A stretch of DNA of 64,000 nucleotides. Origin: Mycteria americana. Lineage: Eukaryota > Chordata > Aves > Ciconiiformes > Ciconiidae. Position numbers and translations under genes: made by a program. Positions within the stretch are counted from its first letter, which is position 1. Every line of letters begins with the position of its first letter. The notes below the pieces were generated by a model. That model was not told the origin of the DNA. It saw only the letters and a list, made by a program, of their open reading frames with translations, and ran no database searches. The DNA lies in contig NC_134366.1 in the NCBI RefSeq assembly GCF_035582795.1, positions 111,218,256 to 111,282,255 on the forward strand, read 5' to 3'. This document shows, one piece after another, positions 25,901-37,809 of the stretch.

Positions 25901-28900
25901 GAGACATTTTAGGAAGTAGGAAAATAATCTTCAGCTGTGTAAGAGGGGAGAAAAAAAATTCTACTGAAGTGGTAAGGTGCCTGCATTTATCTTTCAGTCC
26001 TATTGAAAAACTAGCTGGATTTCCTATGAAGTATTTGTGTATATGTGTATATTGCAGTGTATAATATAATACCTGTTTATACACTGTAAACTGTTTTAAA
26101 AGATGGAATTTTTCAGCTTTAGAGGATGATTTGGGGGTTTTATTTTCCCCCCAGCCTACCCCTCAGCTTTCTGCTCAGGTACTGTTTTATCTAGTGGTAG
26201 TCTTATGTGCCTGCTATAACTTAGCATGACTCTTTTCACACGGAAGGTAAGACTTAACACCATCTCCCTTACTACCAAATAGGATCCTATGTGGGAGCTG
26301 CTCAGTAGTCACCTCTGGGATTTGGGCTCATCCTTCTGGTCATTAGTGTGCAGTAATTTCTCTTTTAGGTTAGGCACAGACAAAAGGATTCAATAACTGC
26401 TGTTCCAGAGAATCCTGTAGCTAGCTGGCTTTTAGATTTGTAATTAAGCTGATGCATTTTTTTTGTGTAAACAAATCCACATTTTGGAGTTTAACAGGTG
26501 TACCTTTTAAAGTTGACTGCCATATTTTCTGCCTTTGGCTAGGCTGGACAGCTGATTAGAAGTATTAGACACTGTATTAGACAGCTTAATAGAAGTATGA
26601 TGAACTAGAGATATTTGATTTTTCAAAAGAATTAGTAAAGAAGAAAAGTTGTATCTTCTAGTAATTTTTTCCCCTCTTTTAACCTCTTCTAAGATGATAA
26701 TCTCAGTGTAGGGCTATTTACTATATCTCTTCCTATTAAGTCATTCCCCCTTGCTTAATTCTATTCTTATTACTTTTTTAAAGTCAATATGCCCTTCCAC
26801 CTAATAAACCTGTATTGGATGACATTGACCCAGAATATGGACTGCATGACTACAATCTACATCTTGATATGCACGGTGGAAGCTGCACCTACCTGTGTGG
26901 AACATTCAAGAGCCTCTTCTGCCGAAAAGGTAGAGTTGACAGAACAGTAACGTCTGTTTTTAAAATGATCCCTGTTATGTTTCCCTCTTACATCCAATAT
27001 CTCTGTTTTAAGGGGAGAAACTGAAAGGGATTTTTAAGAGTAAACTATCTTTTTGTTCATTGTGTGATTTCTCTATATCTGCATGGTGCGTTGTGTGGTG
27101 TCATAAGCTTTCTCAGTATGAAGTCTGCCTGCTATTGCATTGACATAGTGTCAGGCCTGAGATACAAGTTCTGCAGATTGTCAGGACATTTTCGTTTGGT
27201 TCAGTGCTGAGTTAATAATGCAGTGGCACAGCTTTTGATGCAGGTTGATGTCCCTTCCACTTGTGGAAGTGAGAGTGAGTTTGTCCTCATACATGTTGGA
27301 GACCTATTTCTGTAGAATACTTTTCAAGTATACTTTAGGTGCATTGACAGATTAAATATTTAAATATATTTGTAGAAGATACTGTGAACTTTAAGATTTA
27401 TAGCTTTTATTTAGGTCAACTTAAGGTTGCCTATTCTGACATCCTTTCATTGTGTAATAAACAATTTCAGTGATTGTTTTTAACTGTGCTGCTTTTTTTG
27501 AGTTCTTAGCATTTCTTTTAATGAGACATGATTGGCTATCCTTGTTGTTCATGTACAGCCCGACTTAATAATTCTACTAGGGTTTTTCAAAATACATGGG
27601 TGATCTCTCTTTTGACTTAACTTCAGTGCAGCCTTGCCTATAGCTACACAGCTGTCTTTCTGTCAGCAGAGACAGATTAAAATATTAAACTTAAAATTAA
27701 ACAATTAAAATTAAATACTGTAAATTAATTATTGCTCCCCAGTATTTTTCTGATAACAGTACTAATGAGCCTTCTGTTGATTTCAGAAAATGCTGTTTTT
27801 GATGAAGACAGTAGAGGGCACTGTTATCAGGCTTGAGTGCTTTTACAGTGTTAGAACAAATTTCCCTGTGACTTTTTTTTTTTTAAAGTTGTATTTGAAG
27901 ACTCCAAGAACTATCATTTAGACTATAGCCTTGTACACAGTGTGGACTGTTGTAGTCCTTTGAATTTGAAACATACATGTTTTCAGATTCCCAAAAAGCT
28001 CCAAGCTTGAAATAAAGGAATACTTATAAGGGTAAAACTTCAGTGAAATTCTATTCATGTAGCAATAGAAATCTCTCCTGAGGCGTTGTTCAATACAGGA
28101 GTCCTCTTTATACCCTCAAAAAAAAAAAAATTTCTGTAAATTGGCCAGAGGGTTGGGTGCTTGGTTGTGGGTTTGGTTTTTTTTTTAAGGGGAATGTCAT
28201 GTTTTGTTTTCTAAAATGAAAATTTTATGCTCCTAGCAATACATCTGTACAAGAGAAAGCAGTATGTGGCACACTTTTCTTTGTTGGTATCACTTTTTTG
28301 CTGCTTAGAAGCTACTTCTGTTAAAGATGTAGCTGATGTTTATGCAAATTGTAGCAAATGTCCAGGAGCTAGTTGTGATGCCATCTCACTTTGCTAGTTA
28401 GAGAATCTGTTTTATGATCACAAGTATTTTCTGAACTGTTTCGGTTTTGTGTCCTTTAGCTGTGTAACAGCCTCTAGATTCTGCTCTCACAGGATGCCAG
28501 CCAGCTGAAGCCATGGCTCTACAGGCAATAAGCTCATTTGTCATCTAGCCCCTTCTATGTACTTGCACAACAATTTATTTTGGAAAATGCTTGATTTCCT
28601 CCATAATTAGTGTTCAAAAATGATGTAGTGAGGCAGCTTATGGCTGTCTGCTGTCACATATCTTCACAGTAATTTGTTGTTCACTTTGATCTTTCTGGTA
28701 AACATGGTGTTTCTGAATGTGGCCAACAGTGTTTGTTTGTCCAAGCTGGTTGTATTTGATGGTTTGCGCTTTGTTTTTAGGCTCCATTCTAATGATACTC
28801 GTTGTCCCATTCTCTGGGAGGGCTCTGAAGCATCAAGGTCTCCGACATAGTGAGAAATCTTGCTGTTTCTTAAAATTCGCTACCCAATCCAGATTTATTT

Positions 28901-31900
28901 TAAATTATGGATGTGACATGCCAATGGCAGTTTCCACAACCTGAGACACAGATCAGTTGTCAGCTATTATACTGGGGTTTTACTTATTTGTTTTCATTAG
29001 GAAGCTGTAGACACTCCTAGGTTACCAGGGAATGCCCATTTGTTATTCTGTAGAATAACTGATTTATTTGTTCACGTTTAGTTTTATTTTTGTCTGCTTT
29101 TTGTCAGTGTTCATTAATGTTGTGCTTCATTTTGCTTACTCTGTTTTCAATTCTTTCTGCAAAATTCTTAACATTAAATTAAAAAAGTTATATCACACTT
29201 CATTGAACCAAGTGGATGGAGTACATATGGCTTCAGATCTTTTTTTTCTGTTATTAATACTTGCACTGCAGTAACTAGCTGTTTTGCCACTCTGTTTTGG
29301 CTGGGTTTTAGCATTTTATTTTATGCTTCTTTCCATTTAAACAGAATTGGTAATATGGTTTTGTTGACAGATACTGTAGGGTGAATATGCTAAATACTTT
29401 CAAATTGAATTGAATGTATTAGAAGACTTTTCTTGTTTTCAGGAAGCTGTGACAGGCTTTTCATATGACTCATAGAAGCCATGAATACTACATCTAGCTT
29501 TTTAATAAATATTCTTGAAATGTATTTACCTAGTTTTTCAACTTTTTAACATAGCTTTGTAGCCATATGGTACTCTTAAGCTTTGGCTTTTCAGTGTTAC
29601 TCCTTGTTGATGTAAGTTGATGTGTTGTGCTTGCCAAATGTAATGAGGTGATTTTTGTGTGTTTAGAGAGCTTTTAAGATTTGTTTGTAAAATATCACAT
29701 CATGTATTTGAAATGATTTTGCTTGACCTTGAAGATTCATTTGCAAGTTTAAATGACCATTTCAGCATGGTAAGGCTGGTTGTTGCCACCAGAATTAGTG
29801 TTAAACACAGCCTTCCCTGTGAAAATAACAATCAAATTACAACTTGCAAGAAAGGCTTGGTTAGCAAAACAAACTCTCTTGGCTTTTAGCTAAAATAAGT
29901 GCCTTTGAACTATTGGGCTACTTGTTTCTTTCCTGTGAGGTTTGTCTATGTGATATATGTTCTCTATATCGGTATTCCCTTTATCTGAAAATATTTGTTC
30001 CCTATAACCTATACTGATTAAAGTGCTGCTTTGCTGCTATTTGTGTCTTGCATAAACTCTGCACTGTAGATATTATAAGGGGACAGTGAAACAAATTCTA
30101 GATCAGGCTGAAGAAAGCCCTGTCTAATCTGCTTCCTCTGTGTTTCCCTTGGTATGTTTAACATAGCTTGCTCTGCCCTTTAATTTCCTTTTGTTATCTG
30201 ACTGGGATGAGGAAGGGGAGATTTCAGTACTTAACACATCAGCTTTTTGCTAATTTCCAGGCATACCTTTTCTTTCTTCTAGATATGAGGACTGCAACAG
30301 ACCTTTTATATTTAAAAAAAAAAACGTTATAAAGATTAGATTAACTAACCCATGAATAATTATCCTTCAGATTCCTGATTTGTGTCACCTCTTTCCGTTC
30401 TGGCTTAAAGTTAAGAAGTAACTGCAACAGGGGATTTACAATTTACACCTTAGCCAGGTGACCCATCTAGCAATGCAGCAGTTCCTGTTATTAATGCCAT
30501 GCAATAGTAGTGATGTCCTGGGCTTCATTAATTTATTAGCAGTATGCTTTTTTTCAATCTCTCCTTATTCCATTAAAATTTTCATTTGTTTTGAATGAAT
30601 GAGAGGAATAGCTGCTTCCATTCAAATCTGAATTGCAGATAACTGAATAGTCCTTTGGAAAAAATGCTTGTTGACTGATGTTGTTTAAAGTCTCTTGTAT
30701 GAAAGCTCAACTTTAGATGCAAGCTTTCAATGTTCACTCAGTAAAGCTTGACTATTTATCTGAAATATTTTTATCTTGAATTGGATTTTTATCTTGTAAT
30801 TGGATTTGATTTACTGAGGTTTGGAACTGAAACCATTTGGGTAGGTATCAACTTAATAGCCTTTTTTGCACTTTGAGCTGGATCCTGAAAGTGAATTCTG
30901 CTTACATTTTCCTCATTGAGTTCTCTGGGACTTCACTGCGAGGATAGTGGGTATCACTGTCTGGAGTGATGCATTTTCCTTCAACCATACAAAACGTTTC
31001 CTGGGCATAGTCATGTTGGTTCCACTGTATTCGCACTCCTATTCCAGACAGTGTCTGTACTGAAAAACCTGCTGCTTCTGTCCCCTGTCATATATTGGGC
31101 TGCTTCCTCCACGCAGTAAGTATTCTTTGGACTCCCCGCTTGTGAGTGATGTCTTTCCAGCATTGGTTTGTGGCCAAGCATCTCTTGGGAGTTGCTTGGC
31201 CCCACAGTACCAGTTCAGAGAAGTTTCCGGCTTCTGTGGTAAACTGTGGGCTCTCTTTCACTGTCACTTTGCCTCCAACTCTCTGCCTTCAGCAGCCACC
31301 AGGCAAAGGCTTTTGCTGGTCCTTCAAGCAGGCTTTAGCTTTTTAACTCAAAGCCAGCCTTTCTGATGTTGCTGCTTCTGTCTTCAGCCTCATGCTGCTA
31401 CTTGGGCCTGATTGAAGGAGAACCACAGGCAAAACACTTCTCTCTTTTTTCACGTTTGCCATTTGCATCTTAAACCTCTACAAGCCCCTTCAGTTATTGT
31501 CCAGGGCCTGCTACTAGATCCTAACAAGCTGTATTTTTCTGGGAATTCTTCTCTCCCTTCTTACCTGTCTCCTGCAAGTGTTAGATACTTTAACGCTACT
31601 TAGTTCCTTTTTTTTTTTGCCCTTTGAGGTCTCTAGTGGGTTCGTTTGCTCTTTTAAGAGAGTATCTCTTGTTCAAGGAAATTTGTTTAAGGGATGTCCT
31701 GCTAAGAAATCTGCTTGCTTCATGATGTGATGCATATTTTTTTTTGTAGTCAGAGATCTTGTTTGTTGTGATGTACCCCAAATTATAATTAGCTTGTTGG
31801 ACTCCAATTAACTTTCCTTCTCCAATAGCAAGGGAAAAAAGAACAATTAAAGAAAGTCAGTCTCTTCTGGGAGGAGAGGAAGACATGCCAAAGAAATATG

Positions 31901-34900
31901 GTTATGTTTAGGGAAAAAAAAAATCACAAAGAAATTTTAATAATTCTGTCAAAAAATGAAAGTGAACCTTTGGGAAGCTATTTAAAAAATGAACGAATCT
32001 GTACTTTAAAAACTCGATTCAAATCAAGGCATGCTGCTTGTCAGTTTAAATGATGCAATATCCTTTCCAGGGAGGACTGATAGTTATCCTTATACCCTGT
32101 TGTACAGGGTTATTTGAGTTACCATACAGAGTAGAGACATTAAAAAAAAAAAGAAAAAAGAGAAAAGGGGGGGTGGGTATCTGATGATTTATTTCACATG
32201 TTGTGTGTTGAACTTGACTTTTGGGGAGTGGGCAGTGATGGAGGCACCGGTGGCATGAAATTTGAAATATTGAATATAGAATTTACTTCTTGCATCCTTG
32301 CGTAAGTCCTTTACATGGCATTCAGATTTTTATACTCAATTATACCAGAATTTTTTTAGCTGCTGCTTCTACTGTGGATCACAGAATCAAAGCCCTGAAT
32401 TATGACTTAAATTCTCTGTAATGTGCCGGATATCTAGCTGTTGGTGTCAGGGTTCCTTATAGGTGAATGGGAGGAAACTCAAGACATGGAGAGAAGCAGA
32501 GAGAACATTTACAGTATACTCGGGCTTAGTTTGATTTGTAGTAGTATAATGTTATATATATTGTTAATATTTTCAGGTGACATTGAAAATGGATATTTGA
32601 GGCTCACAGTTGTAAGCTTAAAGGATAATACGAAGCACTTGCCTCTTATTGGGACAGTTGGCTTATCCTGGGAAACAGATGTGTTTAAAGGCAATGTAAA
32701 GGTCAGTCAGAAATATTTTTTGTTTCTGGAAATGCTTATCTCAAAATAGAATGATGTTTATGCATCCTGAATATGCTAATTTTAAAAAAAGGTTTTTATT
32801 TGTGGAAGGTGTGTGTAACTAGAAGAATAACTCAATTCAAATATTGCAAAAAGGATGTGAATTTTGAGGAAAAATAGTTTTATCATTTCTGTCTTGGAGT
32901 CTAGCTTGCATGAGAGACCCATTATGTATGCGTGATGACTTCAGTGCTTTCTACTCAGCAAAGATGCTGTGACTGACTAGCACTGCTTGGAAATGCTAGA
33001 CAAAAAATGTACTGCACATGTGCTTTTTGTGGGATTTTTGATTGTTTGTTTTTTGTTTTTTTTCTGGCAATAAGTCTTGAATCCCAGAGAAATACTCTGC
33101 AGATCTGTTGTAGCATGTATGTGCAATGAAAATTAGGAACTGTTGGAGAATATTAAAATGCTGAGGGACACAGACAGAAACTACAGTCCACAGTCATGCA
33201 GTCAGCACCTAGCTCTTGAGTCATGTGCATGGGGCAGCTGGATTAACTGTTTGTATTCTAGAGGACTTCTCACTCATTCTCTTATATAAAATTCCTAAAA
33301 GAATTATTTTAAAGAAAGATTGAGAGTAGTTCTGTAGATTTTGCAATAGTGGTGAAGGCACATATTTTTAAATGTACTTCAGCTGCATGGATATCTCAGA
33401 AGTACCAAAAATTCTGATAAATGTAACTTAAGCACTGCTGAAAAATTATTTTGTTCAACAGTTGATTTCATTTTTGGCACTTACTTTGAAAAAAAAAAAG
33501 TAAAAATTAATAAAACTGTCCTTTCTGCTAATCCCGCATAAATATGGACTGGAATATTGTTTGATAACATATTTTGCTCATAGACATTAACATATTTGCT
33601 TTATGGTTTACAGTGTCAGCCAGCTTTCCTATGCAATGAGGTATATAAAATTTATCTTAAAACTTAGTAACCTACTAGTATCTGTTGGGAACGTCAACTA
33701 CAGTTGAGCTTGAATTGCAGTTTCCATTCAGTCCTCCCTCTCTAATTGCTCATAGCAATTTTTTTTCTTCAAATTCTTTGTTTGCATAGTGACAGGTTTG
33801 TTCTCGGTTTGTACTAAACTTTTTTGAGTTGGGTGTTTGTTTTCAAAAGAACAACAAAACCTTCCCCTATGTGTGTTAATAAAAATATAATATGTTGGTA
33901 ATTAGAAGGAATTCAAGCTAACTAGAAAATGCTTTTAAGGCTTTTTTTTTTTTGCCATCTTTCTTTAATTGCCATGAATGTTCATTAAGAACCATAATGC
34001 AGAATAGGTGCTTTTTTGAGGCTTCTGAAAAATTTTAGACTTGAATTAGTTTAGTTTATTTTTATTTTATTTTTATTGTGTACCCCATTAATTTCATTAG
34101 AACTATTTGAATGCTTAAAGTTAGTGGGATCTTAGCACATAATTACAGAACATGCTTCATTTGCTTGAAAAGGATACGATAAGACATAGGAAATCTTGCT
34201 GCCGTGTTGAGCAGATATCAGAAAATTAAGGCTCCAGGGATTCCTTATTGTGGCCTTTCAATATATAAAGGAGCCTTATGAGAAAGACTGAGGGAGACTT
34301 TTTACCAAGGCCTGTAGGGACAGGACAAGGGACAATGGTTTTAAACTGAAAGAGGGTAGATTTAAATTGAACATTAGGAAGAATTTTTTTTTACAATGAG
34401 GGTGGTGAGACACTAGAACAGGTTGCCCAGAGAAGTTGTGGATGCCCCATCACTGGAAATGTTCAAGACCAGGTTGGATTGGGCTTTGAGCAACCTGATC
34501 TAGTGGAAGATGTCCCTGCCCATGGTAGGGGGTTTGGACTAGCTGATCTTTAAAGGTCCCTTCCAACCCACACCATCCTATGATTCTATATGATTTACAG
34601 CTGCTTGGCAGAATTTTTTTCTTCCATGAAAATAATCATGAGTACCACATAAAAATCTGGGAAATTAACTGTCAAAGGAAACAGAGAGCTATGTCTGTAG
34701 CCTTTAGTTTAGCTCAGTCCTATGTGCTTACAGCATAAGTTATACTGAATATTTGTTTCTAGGAAAAAATAAATAATATCAATTTTGTTTTAAACCCCTC
34801 ATTTTGTGGTGAGAGATTGCACATGTCAACACATAGCTGTGGGCAGAATTCAATTTGGCTTTTAACATAAATCTCTAAAACTCTTAAAACATGTGAAGGC

Positions 34901-36541
34901 CAAATAAAATCAGCCACAGCACCAGAACATGCCACTACTTTGAATTTATTTGAATTTTGTCCAATACTGTAAAGAAAAAAAAAAAGCTTTTTTTGGCACT
35001 TCTGTGTATTTTTTAATAAAAAATTAATTGCTGAAGTACAGATAGTTGGAAATGCATGGGAAGAAAAAAACCCCAACACTCAAGGCCACCCTGCTTTACT
35101 TTTCATAATTGGCCTTTGATATGCAAGATGTCAGACCAGAAAATAGTAATTCTTTCTTGTTTCAAGTAAATTTATAACTCATATAAGTTATTAAATGATC
35201 ATCAGATTTGGTTTGAATTTTGTATTTTCAGCGTAGTCTACAGTAACAAACTTAGGAAAACTGTATGTATCACATTACCACTTATGTTTGTGCCATCTGC
35301 TCTGTATCGTTTGATTGAAGTCCTGTAATAGTGAAAGAAATGTTAAAGCAACAGAGGCACAATTATGTAGTACAGTGAAATAAAGCATTCCAAATTAATT
35401 TTTTGGCATAGAATATGTGATGTTGGTTTGTTTATGCTTTTGGAGCATATGATACTCCTGGAAGTAATGCATATATACAGCATAATTAAGATAATCTGAT
35501 TCATTTAGTGATTCAGAACTCATGAGAATAGGTAACAGCTGATGATATTAACAATATTACACAACCATATGCTTTTAAGGCACATGTGAAACCATTAGTT
35601 TGCAAGTGCCCAAGAATAGGCATCCTGACTTCAGCATTATAAAATGATGTAATTGTGTAGTGTTGTAAATAAATATTTTCAGGAATTTTTAAAAGGAATA
35701 ATTATTTGGAGGGTAGAAAGATATATTAATGTTACCTTTTTGGGAACTGAAGCTTGCAGCCATTCAAAAAGTGCTGTATACCTTTCATTTATAGCTGGCA
35801 TATAAGGGTAATTGTGTGTGTACACTGCCTTGGGGGTGGTCTCTTTAAGTATCTTTGCAAACATTGCTGCATTCACACAAGTTGAGCACCTCAGTTTAAA
35901 CTTAGGTTTCTTTCTCATATTGAAAGGACTATCATTATTTGAATGGTAAGGTAGCTAATAATTGAGAAACACAGATGTTAAAGGCTTAAAAAATGTTCAA
36001 GAAATAATGACTGATTTATGTTGGCAGTGCTACCTTCTGTAGCACAGTTTTTGATGTCTGTAGGTTGCAATTTTGATTTCTGTAGGAAACCTCTAAATAA
36101 GTATTTGTTGCTTTGCAGTAGTCAGTGGAGCACTATCAATTATATTTTGCGTTTTTAGCCTTCATACCAAAAATTGCTCTCTGAACCCTTGATATTTATC
36201 TTAAAATCAGGGACAGATCTACTTACTGTGCCATGACATAGGGAATTAATCTCTTCTGCTTGTGTTTGTAGGACTGCTACGTGATGGATGTTACTCTCTT
36301 GGATGAAACTGGAAAGCCCTTCTGGTGTTTCAGTGCCCCAGTCTACATGGAACTGTCTCCCAAGGCATCCAGCCTTTATGACTACATGGGTCATATCTAT
36401 ACCACTGACTATGCAGATTCAGAGGGTAAAGTTTGTGTTGAGTTGGTATGGTTGGAAGAAACCAAGGAATATTTTATAGTCAATTTGGTGCTTTATATAA
36501 GCACCAAAAAGGTAAATAACTGGTATGGAACAAATTACTGA
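10741..36541 (+). CDS. FBXO15: FBXO15, F-box only protein 15 (9 coding exons)
   Basis: Exons 10741-10919, 15906-16010, 20305-20547, 20823-21032, 22957-23086, 25474-25556, 26784-26929, 32577-32701 and 36272-36541 join to 1,491 bases, that is 496 residues plus stop; human has about 510. All junctions are GT-AG and phases agree throughout. The F-box occupies about residues 61-100, starting MPSEMLMKVFSYLDAVSLLC. In the family it binds Skp1, making the protein a substrate adaptor of an SCF (Skp1-Cul1-Rbx1) ubiquitin ligase. The rest matches FBXO15 specifically: YWKKEYIFKQIA, the NWPCL block, ERSTLGSAT, PEYGLHDYNLH, LPLIGTVGLSW, MDVTLLDETGKPFWCFS and an NNWYGTNY end. In mouse it is expressed in embryonic stem cells under Oct3/4 and Sox2 and is dispensable for viability. 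Residues 1-59 are Ala/Pro/Arg-rich and poorly conserved. The second ATG (10756) aligns with the human start. Confidence 0.95.
10920..15905. other. FBXO15: FBXO15 intron 1
   Basis: About 5.0 kb. The first few hundred bases are still G+C-rich (tail of the CpG island), then A+T-rich. Long open frames at 10547-11362 and 10524-11054 are by-products of CpG-island composition. No other exon or repeat family was recognised. Confidence 0.7.
15906..16010 (+). CDS. FBXO15: FBXO15 coding exon 2 (F-box)
   Basis: 105 bases encoding MPSEMLMKVFSYLDAVSLLC, then VGCVNKYFYHLAND. This carries most of the F-box, with the usual LPSE-like start and hydrophobic helix pattern that contacts Skp1. The acceptor is GTTTTCCAG and the donor is ACAA|GTAAGG. 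It enters and leaves in the same phase. Confidence 0.95.
16011..20304. other. FBXO15: FBXO15 intron 2
   Basis: About 4.3 kb. Between about 16.9 and 19.7 kb the base composition is less A+T-rich than in the neighbouring introns. It includes a 13-base direct repeat, AGATCTTTTTGCC, at 17617-17629 and 17636-17648. No coding or transposon signature was recognised. Confidence 0.6.
20305..20547 (+). CDS. FBXO15: FBXO15 coding exon 3
   Basis: 243 bases covering codon 95 to about 175. It opens NGIWLKIYSSSFQPK, the end of the F-box region, and continues to YWKKEYIFKQIAAVKTRVMR and PVDPYTGLPCKNKEAMK. The last blocks are highly specific to FBXO15. The acceptor is TTATTTTCAG and the donor is ATGAA|GTAAGC. 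Confidence 0.95.
20823..21032 (+). CDS. FBXO15: FBXO15 coding exon 4
   Basis: 210 bases, residues 176 to about 245. It contains VSGLSWIIVLKDKNGKEHVM and FKDTSVTILWHSRNWPCLD, matching the mammalian GKEYIME and NWPCL blocks. The acceptor is AAATAACAG and the donor is ATGG|GTGAGT. Intron 3 before it is only 275 bases. Confidence 0.95.
21033..22956. other. FBXO15: FBXO15 intron 4
   Basis: About 1.9 kb, A+T-rich. Short open frames here show no family resemblance and no matching splice phases. Nothing else was recognised. Confidence 0.7.
22957..23086 (+). CDS. FBXO15: FBXO15 coding exon 5
   Basis: 130 bases, residues 246-289. It reads PRRRSLIAEYHLANLTESSV and ends QLFSLNPGLLVGLWR, aligning with the mammalian HPGLLVGVWK block. 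The acceptor is TTTTCAAAG and the donor is TGGAGG|GTAAGA. Confidence 0.93.
23087..25473. other. FBXO15: FBXO15 intron 5
   Basis: About 2.4 kb. It contains an octamer-type site on the minus strand at 24113-24120 and a T-run/A-run junction near 24816-24837. No exon or transposon was recognised. Confidence 0.65.
25474..25556 (+). CDS. FBXO15: FBXO15 coding exon 6
   Basis: 83 bases, residues 290-316 and two bases of codon 317. It reads EENEIAFVMASLHYHQLLER then STLGSAT. The acceptor is AACTTTTCAG and the donor is ACTGT|GTAAGT, an ideal donor. Confidence 0.95.
25557..26783. other. FBXO15: FBXO15 intron 6
   Basis: About 1.2 kb of A+T-rich intron with no recognised feature. Confidence 0.7.
26784..26929 (+). 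CDS. FBXO15: FBXO15 coding exon 7
   Basis: 146 bases, residues 317-365. It contains YALPPNKPVLDDIDPEYGLH, then DMHGGSCTYLCGTFKSLFCR. The acceptor is TTTTTTAAAG and the donor is AAAAG|GTAGAG. The largest FBXO15 intron (5.6 kb) follows. Confidence 0.95.
26930..32576. other. FBXO15: FBXO15 intron 7
   Basis: About 5.6 kb, the largest intron. It contains an octamer-type ATGCAAAT at 28342-28349, an 18/19-base tandem duplication at 30767-30803, and a less A+T-rich block at about 30.95-31.6 kb that I could not assign. No exon was recognised. Confidence 0.65.
30767..30803. repeat. Two-copy 18/19-base tandem repeat
   Basis: The unit ATTTTTATCTTG(T)AATTGG occurs at 30767-30784 and, with one extra T, at 30785-30803. 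It lies in FBXO15 intron 7. Confidence 0.85.
32577..32701 (+). CDS. FBXO15: FBXO15 coding exon 8
   Basis: 125 bases, residues 366-407. It reads GDIENGYLRLTVVSLKDNTK then HLPLIGTVGLSWETDVFKGN. The acceptor is ATATTTTCAG and the donor is GTAAAG|GTCAGT. Confidence 0.95.
32702..36271. other. FBXO15: FBXO15 intron 8
   Basis: About 3.6 kb containing a plus-strand CR1 3' end at about 34278-34594. The rest is A+T-rich, with no recognised exon. Confidence 0.75.
34278..34594 (+). mobile_element. CR1 LINE 3'-end fragment, avian type
   Basis: A 5'-truncated copy of about 315 bases. It shows the standard CR1 3' landmarks: GGTTTTAAACTGAAAGAGGG at about 34339, AACAGGTTGCCCAGAGAAGT, GGATGCCCCATCACTGG, CCTTCCAACCCACACC near the end, and a terminal TATGATTCTATATGATT derived from the short octamer-like CR1 tail. 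It lies in the sense direction within FBXO15 intron 8. It is relatively well preserved compared with the copies near 55 kb. CR1 is the dominant LINE of birds, which supports the bird assignment. Confidence 0.93.
36272..36541 (+). CDS. FBXO15: FBXO15 last coding exon
   Basis: 270 bases, residues 408-496 and a TGA stop. It contains MDVTLLDETGKPFWCFSAPV, then DYADSEGKVCVELVWLEETK, and ends NNWYGTNY, matching the mammalian NHWFGTEY end. The acceptor is TGTTTGTAG. Confidence 0.96.
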   Translation, partial: DCYVMDVTLLDETGKPFWCFSAPVYMELSPKASSLYDYMGHIYTTDYADSEGKVCVELVWLEETKEYFIVNLVLYISTKKVNNWYGTNY

Positions 36542-37465
36542 CTTAAGTGGGTCACTAATTTCCTTGCTTTAAAAAAAAAGACAAGAAACACACTAAACTT
36601 TTGATGCTTGAAATTGATACCAATGAGCAAGACTGTTCCGGCAAGTTTTGTGCCTTTTAGTTTTTCAGTAACAAGTGCAATTGCATAATTTTTTTTTTAA
36701 TTGGCATTGGAGAGATTGAAGAGACATGTTGATATAAATGAATGTTTTTCTTCTCTGTTGAACATCACACTGTTAGTCTGTTTCTGGTACTGGGTATACT
36801 GAAATTATTTTTAGGAATATTTTTCATTATAGATACTTGTTACTATGGTTAACTAATTGCTTCTTGTGAGAGCCATACTGTGAAGACGCCTTACCTTACG
36901 TAAACTACACTGTTTCTGAGAACATTGACTTTTATGCCTCGTAGTAAAACAGCATGTGTGCTGTTCCATTCAGATTTGTTAGAGTGCTATTGGTAAATAA
37001 CAGGTTTTAACAGGTTTTGTTAAATGCAGAAATACTTCTTTTTGGAAAATACTTCACTTAAATGTATTCTAGTAGAGGGTTTAAAAGGTAGACAGGAAGT
37101 CACAGATCTGAACAATGTGGCAGTTAAGGCATTTGTTAAGAAAATCACATATAATATCTATTATGAAATTTCTTTAAATTCCTGTTTGTTTTGTTTTCCC
37201 ATGTTCTAAGCTTCTGTCTGATTTGAGCCTAGATACTTGCCTCATGTATTGGCCTATGAATAAGTGTCCCAATTATCAGCACAGCTGAGCTGACGTCTGC
37301 TCTTACTGAATGTCCGTAACATTCAGTTGTTTTGGAAACAATGCATATCTGATACCGTTTATCTAACAATAAGTATTAATATAAAAATTGAATGTATGTT
37401 CCTGTATCTTTCAGGCTGCTTGAAGTAACTGTAGGACCAAATCTTCTACTCCCTGTATAAAAAAA

Positions 37466-37471
37466 AATAAA
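37466..37471 (+). other. FBXO15: Candidate poly(A) signal for FBXO15
   Basis: AATAAA about 925 bases past the FBXO15 stop codon, followed by T-containing sequence. It gives a 3' untranslated region of about 0.95 kb. A second candidate lies at 37770-37775. Confidence 0.45.
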
Positions 37472-37769
37472 ATTACATGATATTGGGACTCCAGTGTCAT
37501 TACACAGTGTGTTACAAACCACAGCAAATTTGTGTAGTTTCACAGTACTCTGTTAAGAAAAAAGCACAACTATATTGTTGACTTCTGTGACTCTATTATG
37601 GTAGTGATTTCCTTAAAAATAATTTCTCTCTTTTCTTTATTCATTTAAATATATTAATTGGTGCATGCGAGCAATGTTTATGTGTAAGCACTTGTACTCT
37701 ATACTACAAAGACAGTAGGAGATCTATACTACAGTGATAGGGTTGTTTCTTAATTTCACTTTCAAAGTT

Positions 37770-37775
37770 AATAAA
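37770..37775 (+). other. FBXO15: Alternative poly(A) signal for FBXO15
   Basis: AATAAA about 1.23 kb past the stop, followed within 30 bases by a GT/T-rich stretch (about 37791-37804) that would serve as a downstream element. On sequence grounds it is at least as good as the site at 37466. Confidence 0.45.
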
Positions 37776-37809
37776 GTTACGGCTGATTCAGTTCGAGTTT
37801 GACTTGTAT

